In this document: one piece after another, positions 7,558 to 16,093 of the stretch
Numbering within the stretch: the stretch's first letter is position 1
How the letters are laid out: each line of letters begins with the position of its first letter
NCBI RefSeq assembly: GCF_001689125.2
Contig: NZ_CP015405.2
Coordinates: forward strand, 5,064,747-5,128,746
Length of the DNA stretch: 64,000 nucleotides
Source: Blautia pseudococcoides
GTDB taxonomy: Bacteria; Bacillota; Clostridia; Lachnospirales; Lachnospiraceae
Direction: 5' to 3'
Notes under the pieces: generated by a model
What the model was told of the DNA's origin: nothing
The model's database searches: none
Seen by the model: only the letters and a program-made list of their open reading frames with translations
Made by a program: the position numbers and the translations under genes

Positions 7558-10422
7558 GTGGCGAACATCAGTGTACATCTTTTGGGAAGGCCTTATGTAG
7601 AGGTAGACGGAGAACGTGTGAATTTTCCGTATAAGAAAGCAGAGGGTTTTTTCTATTACCTCTGTGTGAAGAAGACAGCTACAAGGGAAGAGATCATATA
7701 CGTGCTTTGGGGTGCGGACAATGAGAATGTGGGCAGAAAGAACCTGAGAGAAGCGGTTTACCAGATCAAAAAACTGCTGGGCAAAGAAATTCTGGTGACA
7801 GCAGGCCATACCAGTATCTCTCTGAATCCGGAGTGTATGCCCGATATTGACTGGGACCATATCAGTGCGGAGAACATTCTGGAAAACGAGGAAGAGGGAT
7901 TTCTCTCCCATTTTATGATAAAAAACAGCTACGAATACGAAGAGTGGATCACCTCCATGCAGGAGCAGTACAATCAGGCCTTTATAAAATGTGCCAGGGA
8001 AAAGCTGTACGACGCAGATGCCACAAAAGATGTGGATCTGATTCAAAAGTACAGCAATATTCTGCTGAAGCATGATCCCTACAATGAAAAGCTGTACTAT
8101 GAGATTATGGACATCTATGCGGTGAATGGAAACTATAATATGGCGATCAAGCTGTATTACGATTTGGAGAAGGTTCTGGCTGATGAACTGGGTGTGGAGC
8201 CGTCCCCGGAGATCAAGGAACTGTTTCACCGCATTTTTAATGTAAAAGGTAATACCACTGTGGAAGCCGCTGGCTGGAATGCTCCTTTTTTGGGCAGGAC
8301 TTCTGAAATATACCAGGTCAGCGAGTGTATTGTGGGCACAGGGAAAAGCCGCCATCCTCAATGTGTGGCGATCAACGGGGAGGACGGAGTGGGAAAATCA
8401 GCCCTTCTTGATAAGGCAAAGAAGATGGTACGGGGTTATCAGATGATCCCTCTGTATGCTGCCTGCTACAGGGAGGAGTCCGAATTTTTCCTGCGTCCCT
8501 GGAATGATATCTTCTGGGAGGTGGAGCAATGCGTGGAAAACGGGCTGCTGGAGCGCTCCATCACAAAGGAGGAGCAGGCACAGCTTGACCGCTTCTTCAA
8601 AGGCAGTATTCTGGGGGATGAGAAACCCCTTGGAAGACTCACATATCAGCTTATGGAGAAGGCCATTTTGGATATGTTCCGCAAAATTGTGGAGAAGCAT
8701 AAGGTAGTGCTGTTTTTTGATGATATCCAGTGGATGGATACCATGAGCTTCCAGCTGTTGAACAGGATCTTGCTGACCCTTGGGACAGAAAGGATCCTGC
8801 TCATGTGTACCTATAACCAGAACAATGATGTGGAGGTTATGGAATCGCTGGAGAAACTGATGAAAAAGGATTATCTTCATGTGATCTCTTTGAACCCTTT
8901 TACGGAGGAGGAGACCATGGAGCTGCTTCGCAAGTATCTGCCTGAACTCAATGGGGATGAGCAGAAACAGAAAAGCATTTACCAGATGACGGATGGAAAT
9001 GCATTTTTCCTGATGGAGCTGGTCAGTCTCATAAAAGAAAAAGGATATACCCTGGAAAAATCCCAGAAGACCAACAATGTGATAAAAGCCCGGCTCGCAG
9101 GTCTGCCGGAAACGGAAAATGAAGTGCTGGACTGCATGAGCATGTTTCCGGAAAAGATCAGTATTGAGGAGATAGAGCTTCTGCTGCCAAAGATGGACAG
9201 GCTGACGCTGGTCCGCATTTTGGAAAAACTGCAGGAGCGCCATTTGATCAAAGAAATCCTTGTTGGCTGGAATGTCTACTATAAATTTGAGCATCAGGTA
9301 TTCCGCCAGTTTATCTACGAGCGCCAGAGCGAGGGCAAGAAACGCATGTATCATCAAATGCTGGCTGAGTATTATGAGTCAAAGGCTGAGGGGAAGAAAA
9401 ATTTTGGGTATCTTCCAATGACGATCCACCACTATGAGAAGTGCCATAATATGGTGAAAGCGTATCAATATAAGATTAAATATCTGAAAGAGTATTATAC
9501 GATTGTCAATGAAAACTTTCCTGTACTTCATTGGGAGATGGAATATGGCGACGACAACTATGGAGTGACCTTTGAGGCAAATGAACTGTTAGAATTGGCC
9601 CAAAAGGTGATCCAGTTTGACGAGGATTCTCATCAGCTGCAGGAAATGAAAAAGGAAATGTATTATATCAAGGGCCGTTTTGACATTGCTGTAGGAGATT
9701 ACGCGTCCGGCATCCGCAATATTGAGGAGAGTATGAAACTGGCTGAGATGCTGGAGGATAAAAAGTCTCTTCTGAATAATTTCAAGCAGATGATTTTTTA
9801 CGGGATTCAGGTGGAGGACCTGGAGCTGGTAAAAAAATACGTGGATGAAGGCCTGTCCCTGATAAATGTACAGGAACCGGATGAAAGGGGGGCCTTTATG
9901 AGGCTGAAAGGCTGGTACCTGCTCCATGAAGGCAGATATGAGGAGTCCCGCCAGACTCTGACAGAGGCTCGCCAGATATTTGAGGATTACAGCGGAAGAG
10001 ATTCCCGCTATATTATGAGCATTGCGGCATGTTATAACTATATCGGGGATGCCTGCCGTGCTACCGGTGACTACCAGTCAGCCCTGTCCTACTATAAAAT
10101 TGCCATAGAAAAGGGAACCGGCAAGGTGGTCACAAACGGACTGGGGCAGTTCTATTCCAATGCTGGCCAGATTTATTATATTCTGGGAAAGACAAAAGCA
10201 GCCCGGGAGTATCTGGAACAGGCCATCGCTTGTTTTGAAAGACACGGATATTACTGGGGACTTGAGAGGGCTGAGGCATATATGGCACTTGTCCTTCTGG
10301 ATCAGGGAGAGACAGAGCAGGCAAAAAGCCATTACAAAAAGGGGGTACAGCTCTCGGAAAAAATGAATAATCCGACCACGGTGAAAGTTTTGAAGGAGAT
10401 CAAGAATAAAGCGGGATTCTGA
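7558..10422 (+). CDS. Large BTAD/AAA-ATPase/TPR transcriptional regulator (SARP-like)
   Basis: 954 residues. The N-terminus (1-100) resembles an OmpR-type winged helix, and 100-235 is a bacterial transcriptional activator (BTAD) helical domain ending DLEKVLADELGVEPSPEIKE, a very characteristic stretch. A STAND-like ATPase follows, with Walker A GEDGVGKSA near 274-282 and Walker B VVLFFDDIQWMD near 383-394. From about 600 onward come TPR-like helices (YNYIGDACRATGDYQSALSYY, for example). This is the layout of large SARP activators, rare in Clostridia compared with actinomycetes. The GTG start follows GAGGG; an ATG at 7551 is out of frame. It immediately precedes hutH, whose promoter carries matching direct repeats, so hutH is its likely target. 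Confidence 0.9.
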   Translation: MANISVHLLGRPYVEVDGERVNFPYKKAEGFFYYLCVKKTATREEIIYVLWGADNENVGRKNLREAVYQIKKLLGKEILVTAGHTSISLNPECMPDIDWDHISAENILENEEEGFLSHFMIKNSYEYEEWITSMQEQYNQAFIKCAREKLYDADATKDVDLIQKYSNILLKHDPYNEKLYYEIMDIYAVNGNYNMAIKLYYDLEKVLADELGVEPSPEIKELFHRIFNVKGNTTVEAAGWNAPFLGRTSEIYQVSECIVGTGKSRHPQCVAINGEDGVGKSALLDKAKKMVRGYQMIPLYAACYREESEFFLRPWNDIFWEVEQCVENGLLERSITKEEQAQLDRFFKGSILGDEKPLGRLTYQLMEKAILDMFRKIVEKHKVVLFFDDIQWMDTMSFQLLNRILLTLGTERILLMCTYNQNNDVEVMESLEKLMKKDYLHVISLNPFTEEETMELLRKYLPELNGDEQKQKSIYQMTDGNAFFLMELVSLIKEKGYTLEKSQKTNNVIKARLAGLPETENEVLDCMSMFPEKISIEEIELLLPKMDRLTLVRILEKLQERHLIKEILVGWNVYYKFEHQVFRQFIYERQSEGKKRMYHQMLAEYYESKAEGKKNFGYLPMTIHHYEKCHNMVKAYQYKIKYLKEYYTIVNENFPVLHWEMEYGDDNYGVTFEANELLELAQKVIQFDEDSHQLQEMKKEMYYIKGRFDIAVGDYASGIRNIEESMKLAEMLEDKKSLLNNFKQMIFYGIQVEDLELVKKYVDEGLSLINVQEPDERGAFMRLKGWYLLHEGRYEESRQTLTEARQIFEDYSGRDSRYIMSIAACYNYIGDACRATGDYQSALSYYKIAIEKGTGKVVTNGLGQFYSNAGQIYYILGKTKAAREYLEQAIACFERHGYYWGLERAEAYMALVLLDQGETEQAKSHYKKGVQLSEKMNNPTTVKVLKEIKNKAGF

Positions 10423-10490
10423 TAAAAGGTTCCCGCTATAAAAAAATATTTTAATTTAGCCTGATAATACGAAAAAATATTGTTCGTCAA

Positions 10491-10606
10491 TGACGGAAGA
10501 ATGACCGCGACACGAGGAATTTGACGATGAAAGAGAATTGTCAGATAATTTCGTTTGTGGAATTTGACATTTATTGACGCTTTTTTGACACAGGGGTCTG
10601 TATAAT
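10491..10606 (+). promoter_or_regulatory. hutH promoter with helically phased TTGAC repeats
   Basis: TGAC cores begin at 10491, 10502, 10522, 10565, 10575 and 10586: steps of 11, 20, 43, 10 and 11 bp, all near multiples of a helical turn. The last three read TTGACA, TTGACG and TTGACA. TATAAT sits at 10601-10606, only 10 bp after the last hexamer, too close for a normal -35/-10 pair but matching the geometry known for SARP activators, which bind repeated heptamers about 11 bp apart just upstream of the -10. A CGTCA-A-TGACG palindrome (10485-10495) lies at the upstream edge. Regulation by the upstream BTAD protein is inferred. Confidence 0.7.
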
Positions 10607-10640
10607 TGCACTATAAAATATAAGGAAAAGAGGGTGCGAT

Positions 10641-12176
10641 ATGAGCAACATTGTAATTACTGGTAAAGACCTCACACTGGAACAGATTGCTTTAATTTGT
10701 CGTGAGAATGCAAAAATTGAGTTGGCCGAGGAGGCAAAACAGAACATTATCGAGTCAAGAAAAGTGGTGGATGATCTTGTTGCGGAAGAGAAGGTTGTCT
10801 ATGGGATCACAACCGGGTTCGGTAAATTCAGCGATGTTGTAATTTCTCAGGACCAGTGCAAGGCTCTTCAGAAAAACCTGATCATCACCCATGCGGTTGG
10901 TGCTGGTGATCCGTTCCCCGTTGATGTTGCAAGAGGTATTATGCTGCTTAGGATCAACAACCTGGTCAAAGGGTTTTCAGGCATTCGTCTGGAAACTGTT
11001 CAGACTATGGTTGATATGCTGAATAAAGGTGTTACTGCGTTTATCCCGGAGAAAGGTTCCCTTGGAGCTTCCGGAGACCTGGCACCGTTGTCTCATATGG
11101 TTCTGCCTATGCTGGGCCTGGGTATGGCTTACTATGAAGGAGAACTCCTTCCGGGTGCAGAGGCTATGAAGCGTGCAGGCATTCCGACCATTGAACTGTC
11201 CGCAAAAGAAGGACTGGCTCTGAACAATGGTACACAGGCTATGACAAGCGCTGGTTCTCTGGCACTGCACGACGCACTGCAGCTTCTGAAGGTTGCGGAT
11301 ATTGCGGATTCTCTGTGCTTCGAGGCTCAGAATGGAGTTGTGAGCGCTCTGGATCACCGTCTGCATGATGTACGTCCTCATTCAGGACAGCTTGCGACAG
11401 CCAGAAACCTGCTGAGACTTCTGGACGGCAGCAAGAACACTACACGCCAGGGCGAAATCCGCGTACAGGATGCTTATTCCCTGCGTTGTTCACCGCAGAT
11501 CCACGGCGCAAGCAAGGATGCAGTGAATTATGTACTTGACCATGTAAATATTGAGATCAACTCTGTAACAGATAACCCGATCATCTTTAAAGAAGATAAG
11601 AACGGAATCTCCGGCGGTAACTTCCACGGACAGCCTATGGCATTAAGCTTTGACTTCCTGGGAATCGCAGTTTCCGAGCTGGCTAACGTTTCTGAGAGAC
11701 GTATTGAGCGTCTGGTCAACCCGGCATACAGTGAACTGCCTGCCTTTTTAACACCTCACGGCGGCGTCTGCTCCGGATTCATGATCGTGCAGTATTCTGC
11801 AGCAGCATTAGTTTCCGAGAATAAAGTTCTTGCACATCCGGCATCTGTTGACAGTATCCCGTCATCCGCCGGTCAGGAAGACCACGTATCTATGGGTACG
11901 ATCGCTGCCAGAAAAGCAGGAGAGATCGCAAAGAATGTAAGACGTGTTCTGGCTATGGAACTTATGGTTGCATGCCAGGGTATTGATATGCGCGGCAATA
12001 AAGGCCTGGGCAAAGGAACACAGGCTGCTTATGACTTAGTCCGCAAACAGGTTGCCACATTAGATGAGGACCGTGAATTATATGGTGATATCAACTACTG
12101 TGAAGAAATTATTAAGGATGGCTCTCTCGTCAAAGCGGTAGAGGAGGCCCTTGGCGGAGCTATAGAAACAAAATAA
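10641..12176 (+). CDS. hutH: Histidine ammonia-lyase
   Basis: 511 residues, the normal length. It converts L-histidine to trans-urocanate and ammonia in the cytoplasm without added cofactor. The self-forming MIO electrophile triad Ala143-Ser144-Gly145 lies in GSLGASGDLAPLSHM, and the catalytic Tyr54 in VYGITTGFG. Active-site stretches LNNGTQAM and SVTDNPI are also present. The start follows AAGAGGGTG. No urocanase, imidazolonepropionase or formimidoylglutamase gene is in the window; the partner 50 bp downstream is an antiporter, so the locus looks built for histidine deamination and product exchange rather than full degradation. Confidence 0.95.
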   Translation: MSNIVITGKDLTLEQIALICRENAKIELAEEAKQNIIESRKVVDDLVAEEKVVYGITTGFGKFSDVVISQDQCKALQKNLIITHAVGAGDPFPVDVARGIMLLRINNLVKGFSGIRLETVQTMVDMLNKGVTAFIPEKGSLGASGDLAPLSHMVLPMLGLGMAYYEGELLPGAEAMKRAGIPTIELSAKEGLALNNGTQAMTSAGSLALHDALQLLKVADIADSLCFEAQNGVVSALDHRLHDVRPHSGQLATARNLLRLLDGSKNTTRQGEIRVQDAYSLRCSPQIHGASKDAVNYVLDHVNIEINSVTDNPIIFKEDKNGISGGNFHGQPMALSFDFLGIAVSELANVSERRIERLVNPAYSELPAFLTPHGGVCSGFMIVQYSAAALVSENKVLAHPASVDSIPSSAGQEDHVSMGTIAARKAGEIAKNVRRVLAMELMVACQGIDMRGNKGLGKGTQAAYDLVRKQVATLDEDRELYGDINYCEEIIKDGSLVKAVEEALGGAIETK

Positions 12177-12226
12177 ATTCTTAAACTGTCCTGCAAAAAT
12201 AATTTAAGAAAAGAGGGTAAGTTTTA

Positions 12227-13765
12227 ATGGGAAAAAAAGAAAAGAAAGAACGTACGGTTCGCCTTCCTAATTTTATCGAGGCAATTATTCCAATCGTTGT
12301 CATGATGGCACTCATGCTTTATGGCTTCGTAGGAGGAAGCGGATACAGCGATGCCCATATGCCGTTACTGGTATCTATCGTAGTGGCTTGTATCATCGGC
12401 TGTCTCTGCGGACACAGCTTTTCCGACATGTTAGCTGGTATGTTGGACAGACTGAGTGCTACAATGGAAGCCATACTGATTCTTTGTACAGTTGGTATTC
12501 TCGTGGCATCTTTCATTATGTCCGGTACAATTCCGGCCCTGATCTATTACGGCCTGGATTTACTGACACCTAAGCTTTTCCTGCCGATCGGCTGTATTAT
12601 GTGTGCTGTTGTTGGTCTGGCATGTGGTTCTTCCTGGACGGCTACCGCTACCATTGGTATTGCTTTTTTAGGTATTGGCGCAGGCCTTGGTATTAATCCT
12701 GCCATTACAGCCGGTATGATCATCTCCGGCGCATACGTGGGAGACAAATTCTCACCACTGTCCGATACTACAAACCTGGCAGCAGCAGTTTCAGAGACGG
12801 GACTATTTGACCACGTTACGGCCATGGTCTCGACCACCGGGCCAACGTTTGTGATCGCCCTGATCTTATATACGATCATGGGCCTGAATATTGATACATC
12901 AGGATTCGATGCCTCTGTTGCAACAGATTTACAGGCAGCACTGGCAGAAGGCTTTAATTTAAGTCCGGTTCTGCTGCTTCCTATTGTTGTGATCGTGGTT
13001 GTTTGTATCATGAAGGTACCGGGACTGGTTGGTATTTCAATCTCTGTTGGATGCGGTGTTCTGTTTGCAGCAATTTTCCAGGGTGTGCACAGCTTAGGAG
13101 AACTGTTTGACATTCTGCATTATGGTACAACATTTGAATCAACCAACGATCTGGCCAACGACTTGCTGAGCAGGGGAGGTATGGACCACCAGATGTGGAC
13201 CATCAATCTGATCTTGCTGGCTGTAGCCTACGGCGGTGCTTTAGAGCGCTGCGGATGTGTGGATACACTGTTCGGAGGTCTGAAGAAGAGACTTCACTCT
13301 GTGGGAAGTCTGATTCTTGCCACACTTCTGACATCCTTATTCTGCGATGCTACCATGTGTGACCAGTTCCTGGGAATTGGTGTGCCGGCTCCGCTTTATG
13401 TGGACAAATATGATGAGATGGGTCTGGGACGAAATATGTTGTCCAGGACATTGGAGGACTGTGGTACTCTGTGGGCAGTTATGTTCCCGTGGACGGGCTG
13501 CGGCGCTTACCAGATGGGCGTTCTGGGAGTGCATCCGTTCATGTACTTCCCATTTGCATTCGTTAACTTGTTAAACCCGATTCTTGCGGCGATTCTGGCG
13601 TTCCTGGGACGCAATATCTTCTGGGCTGACGGTGCGTATACCAATATTTTTGGAAAGACAACCATGCGCAAACCGGCAGCAGCTCCAGCAGATAAGCATG
13701 AGCTGGCAGTGAAGAATCTTGAAGCTATGCGTGCAGCAGGTAAAGCACCGAGAGCACAGGCATAA
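12227..13765 (+). CDS. NhaC-family antiporter, probably serving histidine/urocanate exchange
   Basis: 512 residues with about 11-12 hydrophobic segments. ACGSSWTATATIGIAFLGIG and GAYVGDKFSPLSDTTNLAAA are signatures of the NhaC superfamily, which contains Na+/H+ antiporters and organic exchangers such as malate/lactate MleN. The short gap after hutH and the shared promoter region suggest co-transcription. By analogy with other decarboxylation or deamination cassettes I infer import of histidine coupled to export of urocanate, or Na+/H+ balance during ammonia release; the sequence alone cannot choose. The C-terminal tail after the last helix is Ala-rich and cytoplasmic. Confidence 0.8.
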   Translation: MGKKEKKERTVRLPNFIEAIIPIVVMMALMLYGFVGGSGYSDAHMPLLVSIVVACIIGCLCGHSFSDMLAGMLDRLSATMEAILILCTVGILVASFIMSGTIPALIYYGLDLLTPKLFLPIGCIMCAVVGLACGSSWTATATIGIAFLGIGAGLGINPAITAGMIISGAYVGDKFSPLSDTTNLAAAVSETGLFDHVTAMVSTTGPTFVIALILYTIMGLNIDTSGFDASVATDLQAALAEGFNLSPVLLLPIVVIVVVCIMKVPGLVGISISVGCGVLFAAIFQGVHSLGELFDILHYGTTFESTNDLANDLLSRGGMDHQMWTINLILLAVAYGGALERCGCVDTLFGGLKKRLHSVGSLILATLLTSLFCDATMCDQFLGIGVPAPLYVDKYDEMGLGRNMLSRTLEDCGTLWAVMFPWTGCGAYQMGVLGVHPFMYFPFAFVNLLNPILAAILAFLGRNIFWADGAYTNIFGKTTMRKPAAAPADKHELAVKNLEAMRAAGKAPRAQA

Positions 13766-13801
13766 ACATGATGTCTATTGTTTTTTGAAAGGAGTATCAT
13801 A

Positions 13802-14284
13802 GTGAGCGTTGAGCATCTTCCCTGGGACTCATTAGAAGGACCGATATATTATGCAAGGGATTTGAAACCACGTAAACCGTGGGTGACATATGGCTGCTGG
13901 ATCTTATCCGCCGCCCTGATCATCGGCGGTATTATCACGCCTTACCGCGTGGCTGCTGTATTTGGTGTGTTGTACATACTGACACTGTTGATGAAAAAGG
14001 ATACAGTCATTACCGAGAGGGGACTGGAAATTTTTTATCAGATGAGGATTACCACACACTATGATTTTTGGAGCTGGAAAGAGATCGTTTCGGTGATCCG
14101 TGAGGACAGAAAGCATCCGGAACTGATAGCGCTCCATTTTGGCAGGGGCAATAGAAGCAAGCGCTTGTTTTTCACAAAGGCAGATGCAAAACAGATTATG
14201 GTACTGGCCAGAAAGAAGAATTCCAGAGCTGTGGTGGCGGATGCTGACACACGGCAGATGGCTGGCTACAAGAAAAAGAAATAG
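13802..14284 (+). CDS. Small two-helix membrane protein with a cytoplasmic PH-like tail
   Basis: 160 residues read from a GTG 8 bases after GAAAGGAG. Two adjacent transmembrane helices (about 27-64) are followed by a soluble domain with TERGLEIFYQMRITTHYDFW and a Lys/Arg-rich end (MAGYKKKK). The pattern, a helical hairpin followed by a YcxB/bacterial-PH-like beta domain, is common in small Firmicute proteins of unknown role. It lies 36 bp behind the NhaC-type antiporter and ahead of the terminators, so it is probably the third gene of the hut transcript. A structural or regulatory role for the antiporter is speculation. Confidence 0.65.
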   Translation: MSVEHLPWDSLEGPIYYARDLKPRKPWVTYGCWILSAALIIGGIITPYRVAAVFGVLYILTLLMKKDTVITERGLEIFYQMRITTHYDFWSWKEIVSVIREDRKHPELIALHFGRGNRSKRLFFTKADAKQIMVLARKKNSRAVVADADTRQMAGYKKKK

Positions 14285-14344
14285 TTACTTAGAATATGTC
14301 TAGGAAATCTGTTTTATGTATATGGGTTTCCAAATTATAAGGAA

Positions 14345-14422
14345 GGGAAAGTAAACTCCTCTTACTTTCCCGGATGAAGAGGCTGCGCACTTATGAGTTT
14401 TGTAAGTGCGCAGTCTCTTCTT
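14345..14422 (+). terminator. Two tandem stem-loops ending the hut transcript
   Basis: First stem GGGAAAGTAA / TTACTTTCCC (14345-14371); second stem about AAGAGGCTGCGCACTTA / TAAGTGCGCAG-CTCTT (14377-14420), followed by CTTAAC. The second is long and stable though its U-run is poor. Confidence 0.6.
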
Positions 14423-14544
14423 AACAATATTTAGTAATGGATAAATTGGACAAAAAAAGACTGGATTTATGAATGAATATGTGATAAAATCAGTGTAATT
14501 CAGGAGATAACTGGAGAAGCTGATTATAGGAGGTATATAATATT

Positions 14545-14703
14545 ATGAAAAAATATGTATGTGAACCATGCGGATATGAATATGACCCTGAGGTAGGAGA
14601 TCCTGAGAACGGGATCGCACCGGGAACTTCTTTTGATGACCTTCCGGAAGACTGGGTATGCCCAATCTGCGGTATGGGAAAAGAAGTATTTGTAGAAGCT
14701 TAA
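14545..14703 (+). CDS. Rubredoxin
   Basis: A 52-residue electron carrier whose single Fe is held by four cysteines: CEPC (Cys6, Cys9) and CPIC (Cys39, Cys42). The intervening [20 protein letters not shown] and DLPEDWVCP are textbook rubredoxin. It is cytoplasmic, and in anaerobes usually passes electrons to oxygen or peroxide reductases such as rubrerythrin. A strong AGGAGG site lies ahead of the ATG. Monocistronic with its own terminator; the adjacent LysR-sulfur locus is on the other side of a palindromic element. Confidence 0.95.
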   Translation: MKKYVCEPCGYEYDPEVGDPENGIAPGTSFDDLPEDWVCPICGMGKEVFVEA

Positions 14704-14716
14704 ATGAAGTAGGAAG

Positions 14717-14743
14717 GGCTGCCGCTGAAAACGGCAGCCTTTC
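14717..14743 (+). terminator. Terminator of the rubredoxin gene
   Basis: Perfect stem GGCTGCCG / CGGCAGCC with a 7-base loop, followed by TTTCG. Confidence 0.8.
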
Positions 14744-14770
14744 GTAACAGTTCAGCCTTCTTCCACTGTC

Positions 14771-14819
14771 CGCGAGGCGTTGCCTTGCAATTGCAAGGCA
14801 ATCCCGAGGCAGCCTCGCG
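14771..14819. repeat. Nested perfect palindromes (REP-like element)
   Basis: An outer inverted repeat CGCGAGGC / GCCTCGCG (14771-14778 and 14812-14819) encloses a 22-bp perfect palindrome centred between 14790 and 14791 with half-site TTGCCTTGCAA. It lies between the rubredoxin terminator and the 3' end of the convergent LysR gene, where interspersed REP/BIME-type elements usually sit. A related CCTCGCGAGG palindrome occurs at 39616-39625. Confidence 0.6.
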
Positions 14820-14900
14820 CCAGACTGCGGTTTGTGCAGTCTGTGTGCATGCTTTTGTTGCTGTGAAGCCGGAGGGCTGAATAGTAACGCCTTTCCGTGT

Positions 14901-15824
14901 TCAGCGGTCAACTAACTGTCCTCCGGGCAGTTTTTTTATTTCTTCCACATCATTGTAACTGCTCACGATCTCCTTCAGACGGATAATGGAATCGGTCAGG
15001 TATTTGTCCTTGTGGTATACAAAGGAAAAGTCCCTGTTCCATTCTTTGTGAGGACCGGTGAATACATGGATCTCCTGGTTCTGGATCTCCTTTTCCAACA
15101 GACGGATGGAGATAACAGCCATACAGTTGTTGATCTGTATGGCATTTTTTATGGAATCAGGGGTGCTCTCCTCAAAGACTGTGTGGATATCAAGGCCGTG
15201 GCGGACAATGAAATTTTCAAACAGCTCTCTTGTGCCGCTGCCGGGCTCTCTCTTTACAAAATCGTGTCCGTTCAGCTCATTGATAAATAAGGTATGACGG
15301 CCATAAAAAAGATGGTCTTGGCCGCATGCAAGCACAAGCATGTCATCTATAAGGGGAATGCTGACCAGATCGCGGCTTTTGACCCTGCCCTCCACGATGC
15401 CCACATCCAGTTCCATGTTCAGAAGCTTCTGTTCTATGATCTGCGTATTATTCATATAAGAATAAATATCAAGGTCCGGCTGTTCCTTTTTCAGGTCCCG
15501 GACTACTTTAGAGAGGATACCGCTGCCAAGGGTAATGGTGCCGCCGATGCGGATCTTCTCCCGCCGGTTTTCCTTTCGCATGCTCTCCTCAAGGCTTTCA
15601 AACTGTGTGACAAGCTGTTTGGCAGTGATATAGAGGGTTTTGCCGTCCTCTGTGATATATAGTTTTTTAGAGAGACGTTCAAAGAGCAGGGTCCCATAGT
15701 GTTCCTCCAGTTCCCGGATAGCCTGGCTGACGGAGGGCTGGGTGATGAAAAGCTGTTCCGCGGCCAGGCTCATCTTTCCCGCCTCTGCTACAGCCAGAAA
15801 TATTTTCAGATGTCGGATTGTCAT
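14901..15824 (-). CDS. LysR-family transcriptional regulator of the adjacent sulfur genes
   Basis: 307 residues. N-terminal winged helix (1-60: MTIRHLKIFLAVAEAGKMSL and QPSVSQAIRELEEHYGTLLF, the LysR recognition region) and a periplasmic-binding-like effector domain (about 90-295). It reads away from the CoA-disulfide reductase and sulfite-reductase-like genes and starts behind AGGAG. LysR members of this type (CysB, CysL and Cbl groups) often govern sulfur assimilation or reactive-sulfur handling, which fits the divergent neighbours; the effector is unknown. An ATAGGT-AAA-ACCTAT palindrome lies 17 bp upstream of its start codon. Confidence 0.88.
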   Translation of the reverse strand: MTIRHLKIFLAVAEAGKMSLAAEQLFITQPSVSQAIRELEEHYGTLLFERLSKKLYITEDGKTLYITAKQLVTQFESLEESMRKENRREKIRIGGTITLGSGILSKVVRDLKKEQPDLDIYSYMNNTQIIEQKLLNMELDVGIVEGRVKSRDLVSIPLIDDMLVLACGQDHLFYGRHTLFINELNGHDFVKREPGSGTRELFENFIVRHGLDIHTVFEESTPDSIKNAIQINNCMAVISIRLLEKEIQNQEIHVFTGPHKEWNRDFSFVYHKDKYLTDSIIRLKEIVSSYNDVEEIKKLPGGQLVDR

Positions 15825-15841
15825 AACGAATCTCCTTTATC

Positions 15842-15856
15842 ATAGGTAAAACCTAT
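15842..15856. promoter_or_regulatory. LysR-type operator palindrome
   Basis: Perfect dyad ATAGGT-AAA-ACCTAT, 15 bp, with the T-N11-A spacing expected of LysR boxes, in the divergent region. A TATACT hexamer (15902-15907) downstream is a plausible -10 for the sulfur operon. Confidence 0.55.
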
Positions 15857-15960
15857 TAATTATATAATATTATATTACTTTTCTTATACATGTACAAGTG
15901 CTATACTGGATATAAAGCTAAGGAAAATAATTCCTGCTGCTGATCGCACAACACTATCCC

Positions 15961-15993
15961 GCGAACAGTAACGAATCCTTGGTCACTGTTCGC
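15961..15993 (+). other. Leader stem-loop ahead of the CoA-disulfide reductase gene
   Basis: A 9-bp perfect stem GCGAACAGT / ACTGTTCGC with a 15-base loop, inside the presumed 5' leader and about 100 bp before the start codon. No U-run follows, so it may be a regulatory or REP-like element rather than a terminator. Confidence 0.45.
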
Positions 15994-16093
15994 AGGCAGG
16001 TCTGCAGATCCTAACGATTTCGGAACGGTAACGGAGACGGGAGCAGGGACCGGATAACATGAAAAGCAAATTTGAGAAAAGAAGGTATGGGCT

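Noticed and set aside
8398..9357. 319-residue minus-strand open frame
   Set aside because: Antisense to the BTAD regulator, whose domains are intact; composition is that of a shadow frame and no ribosome site is present.
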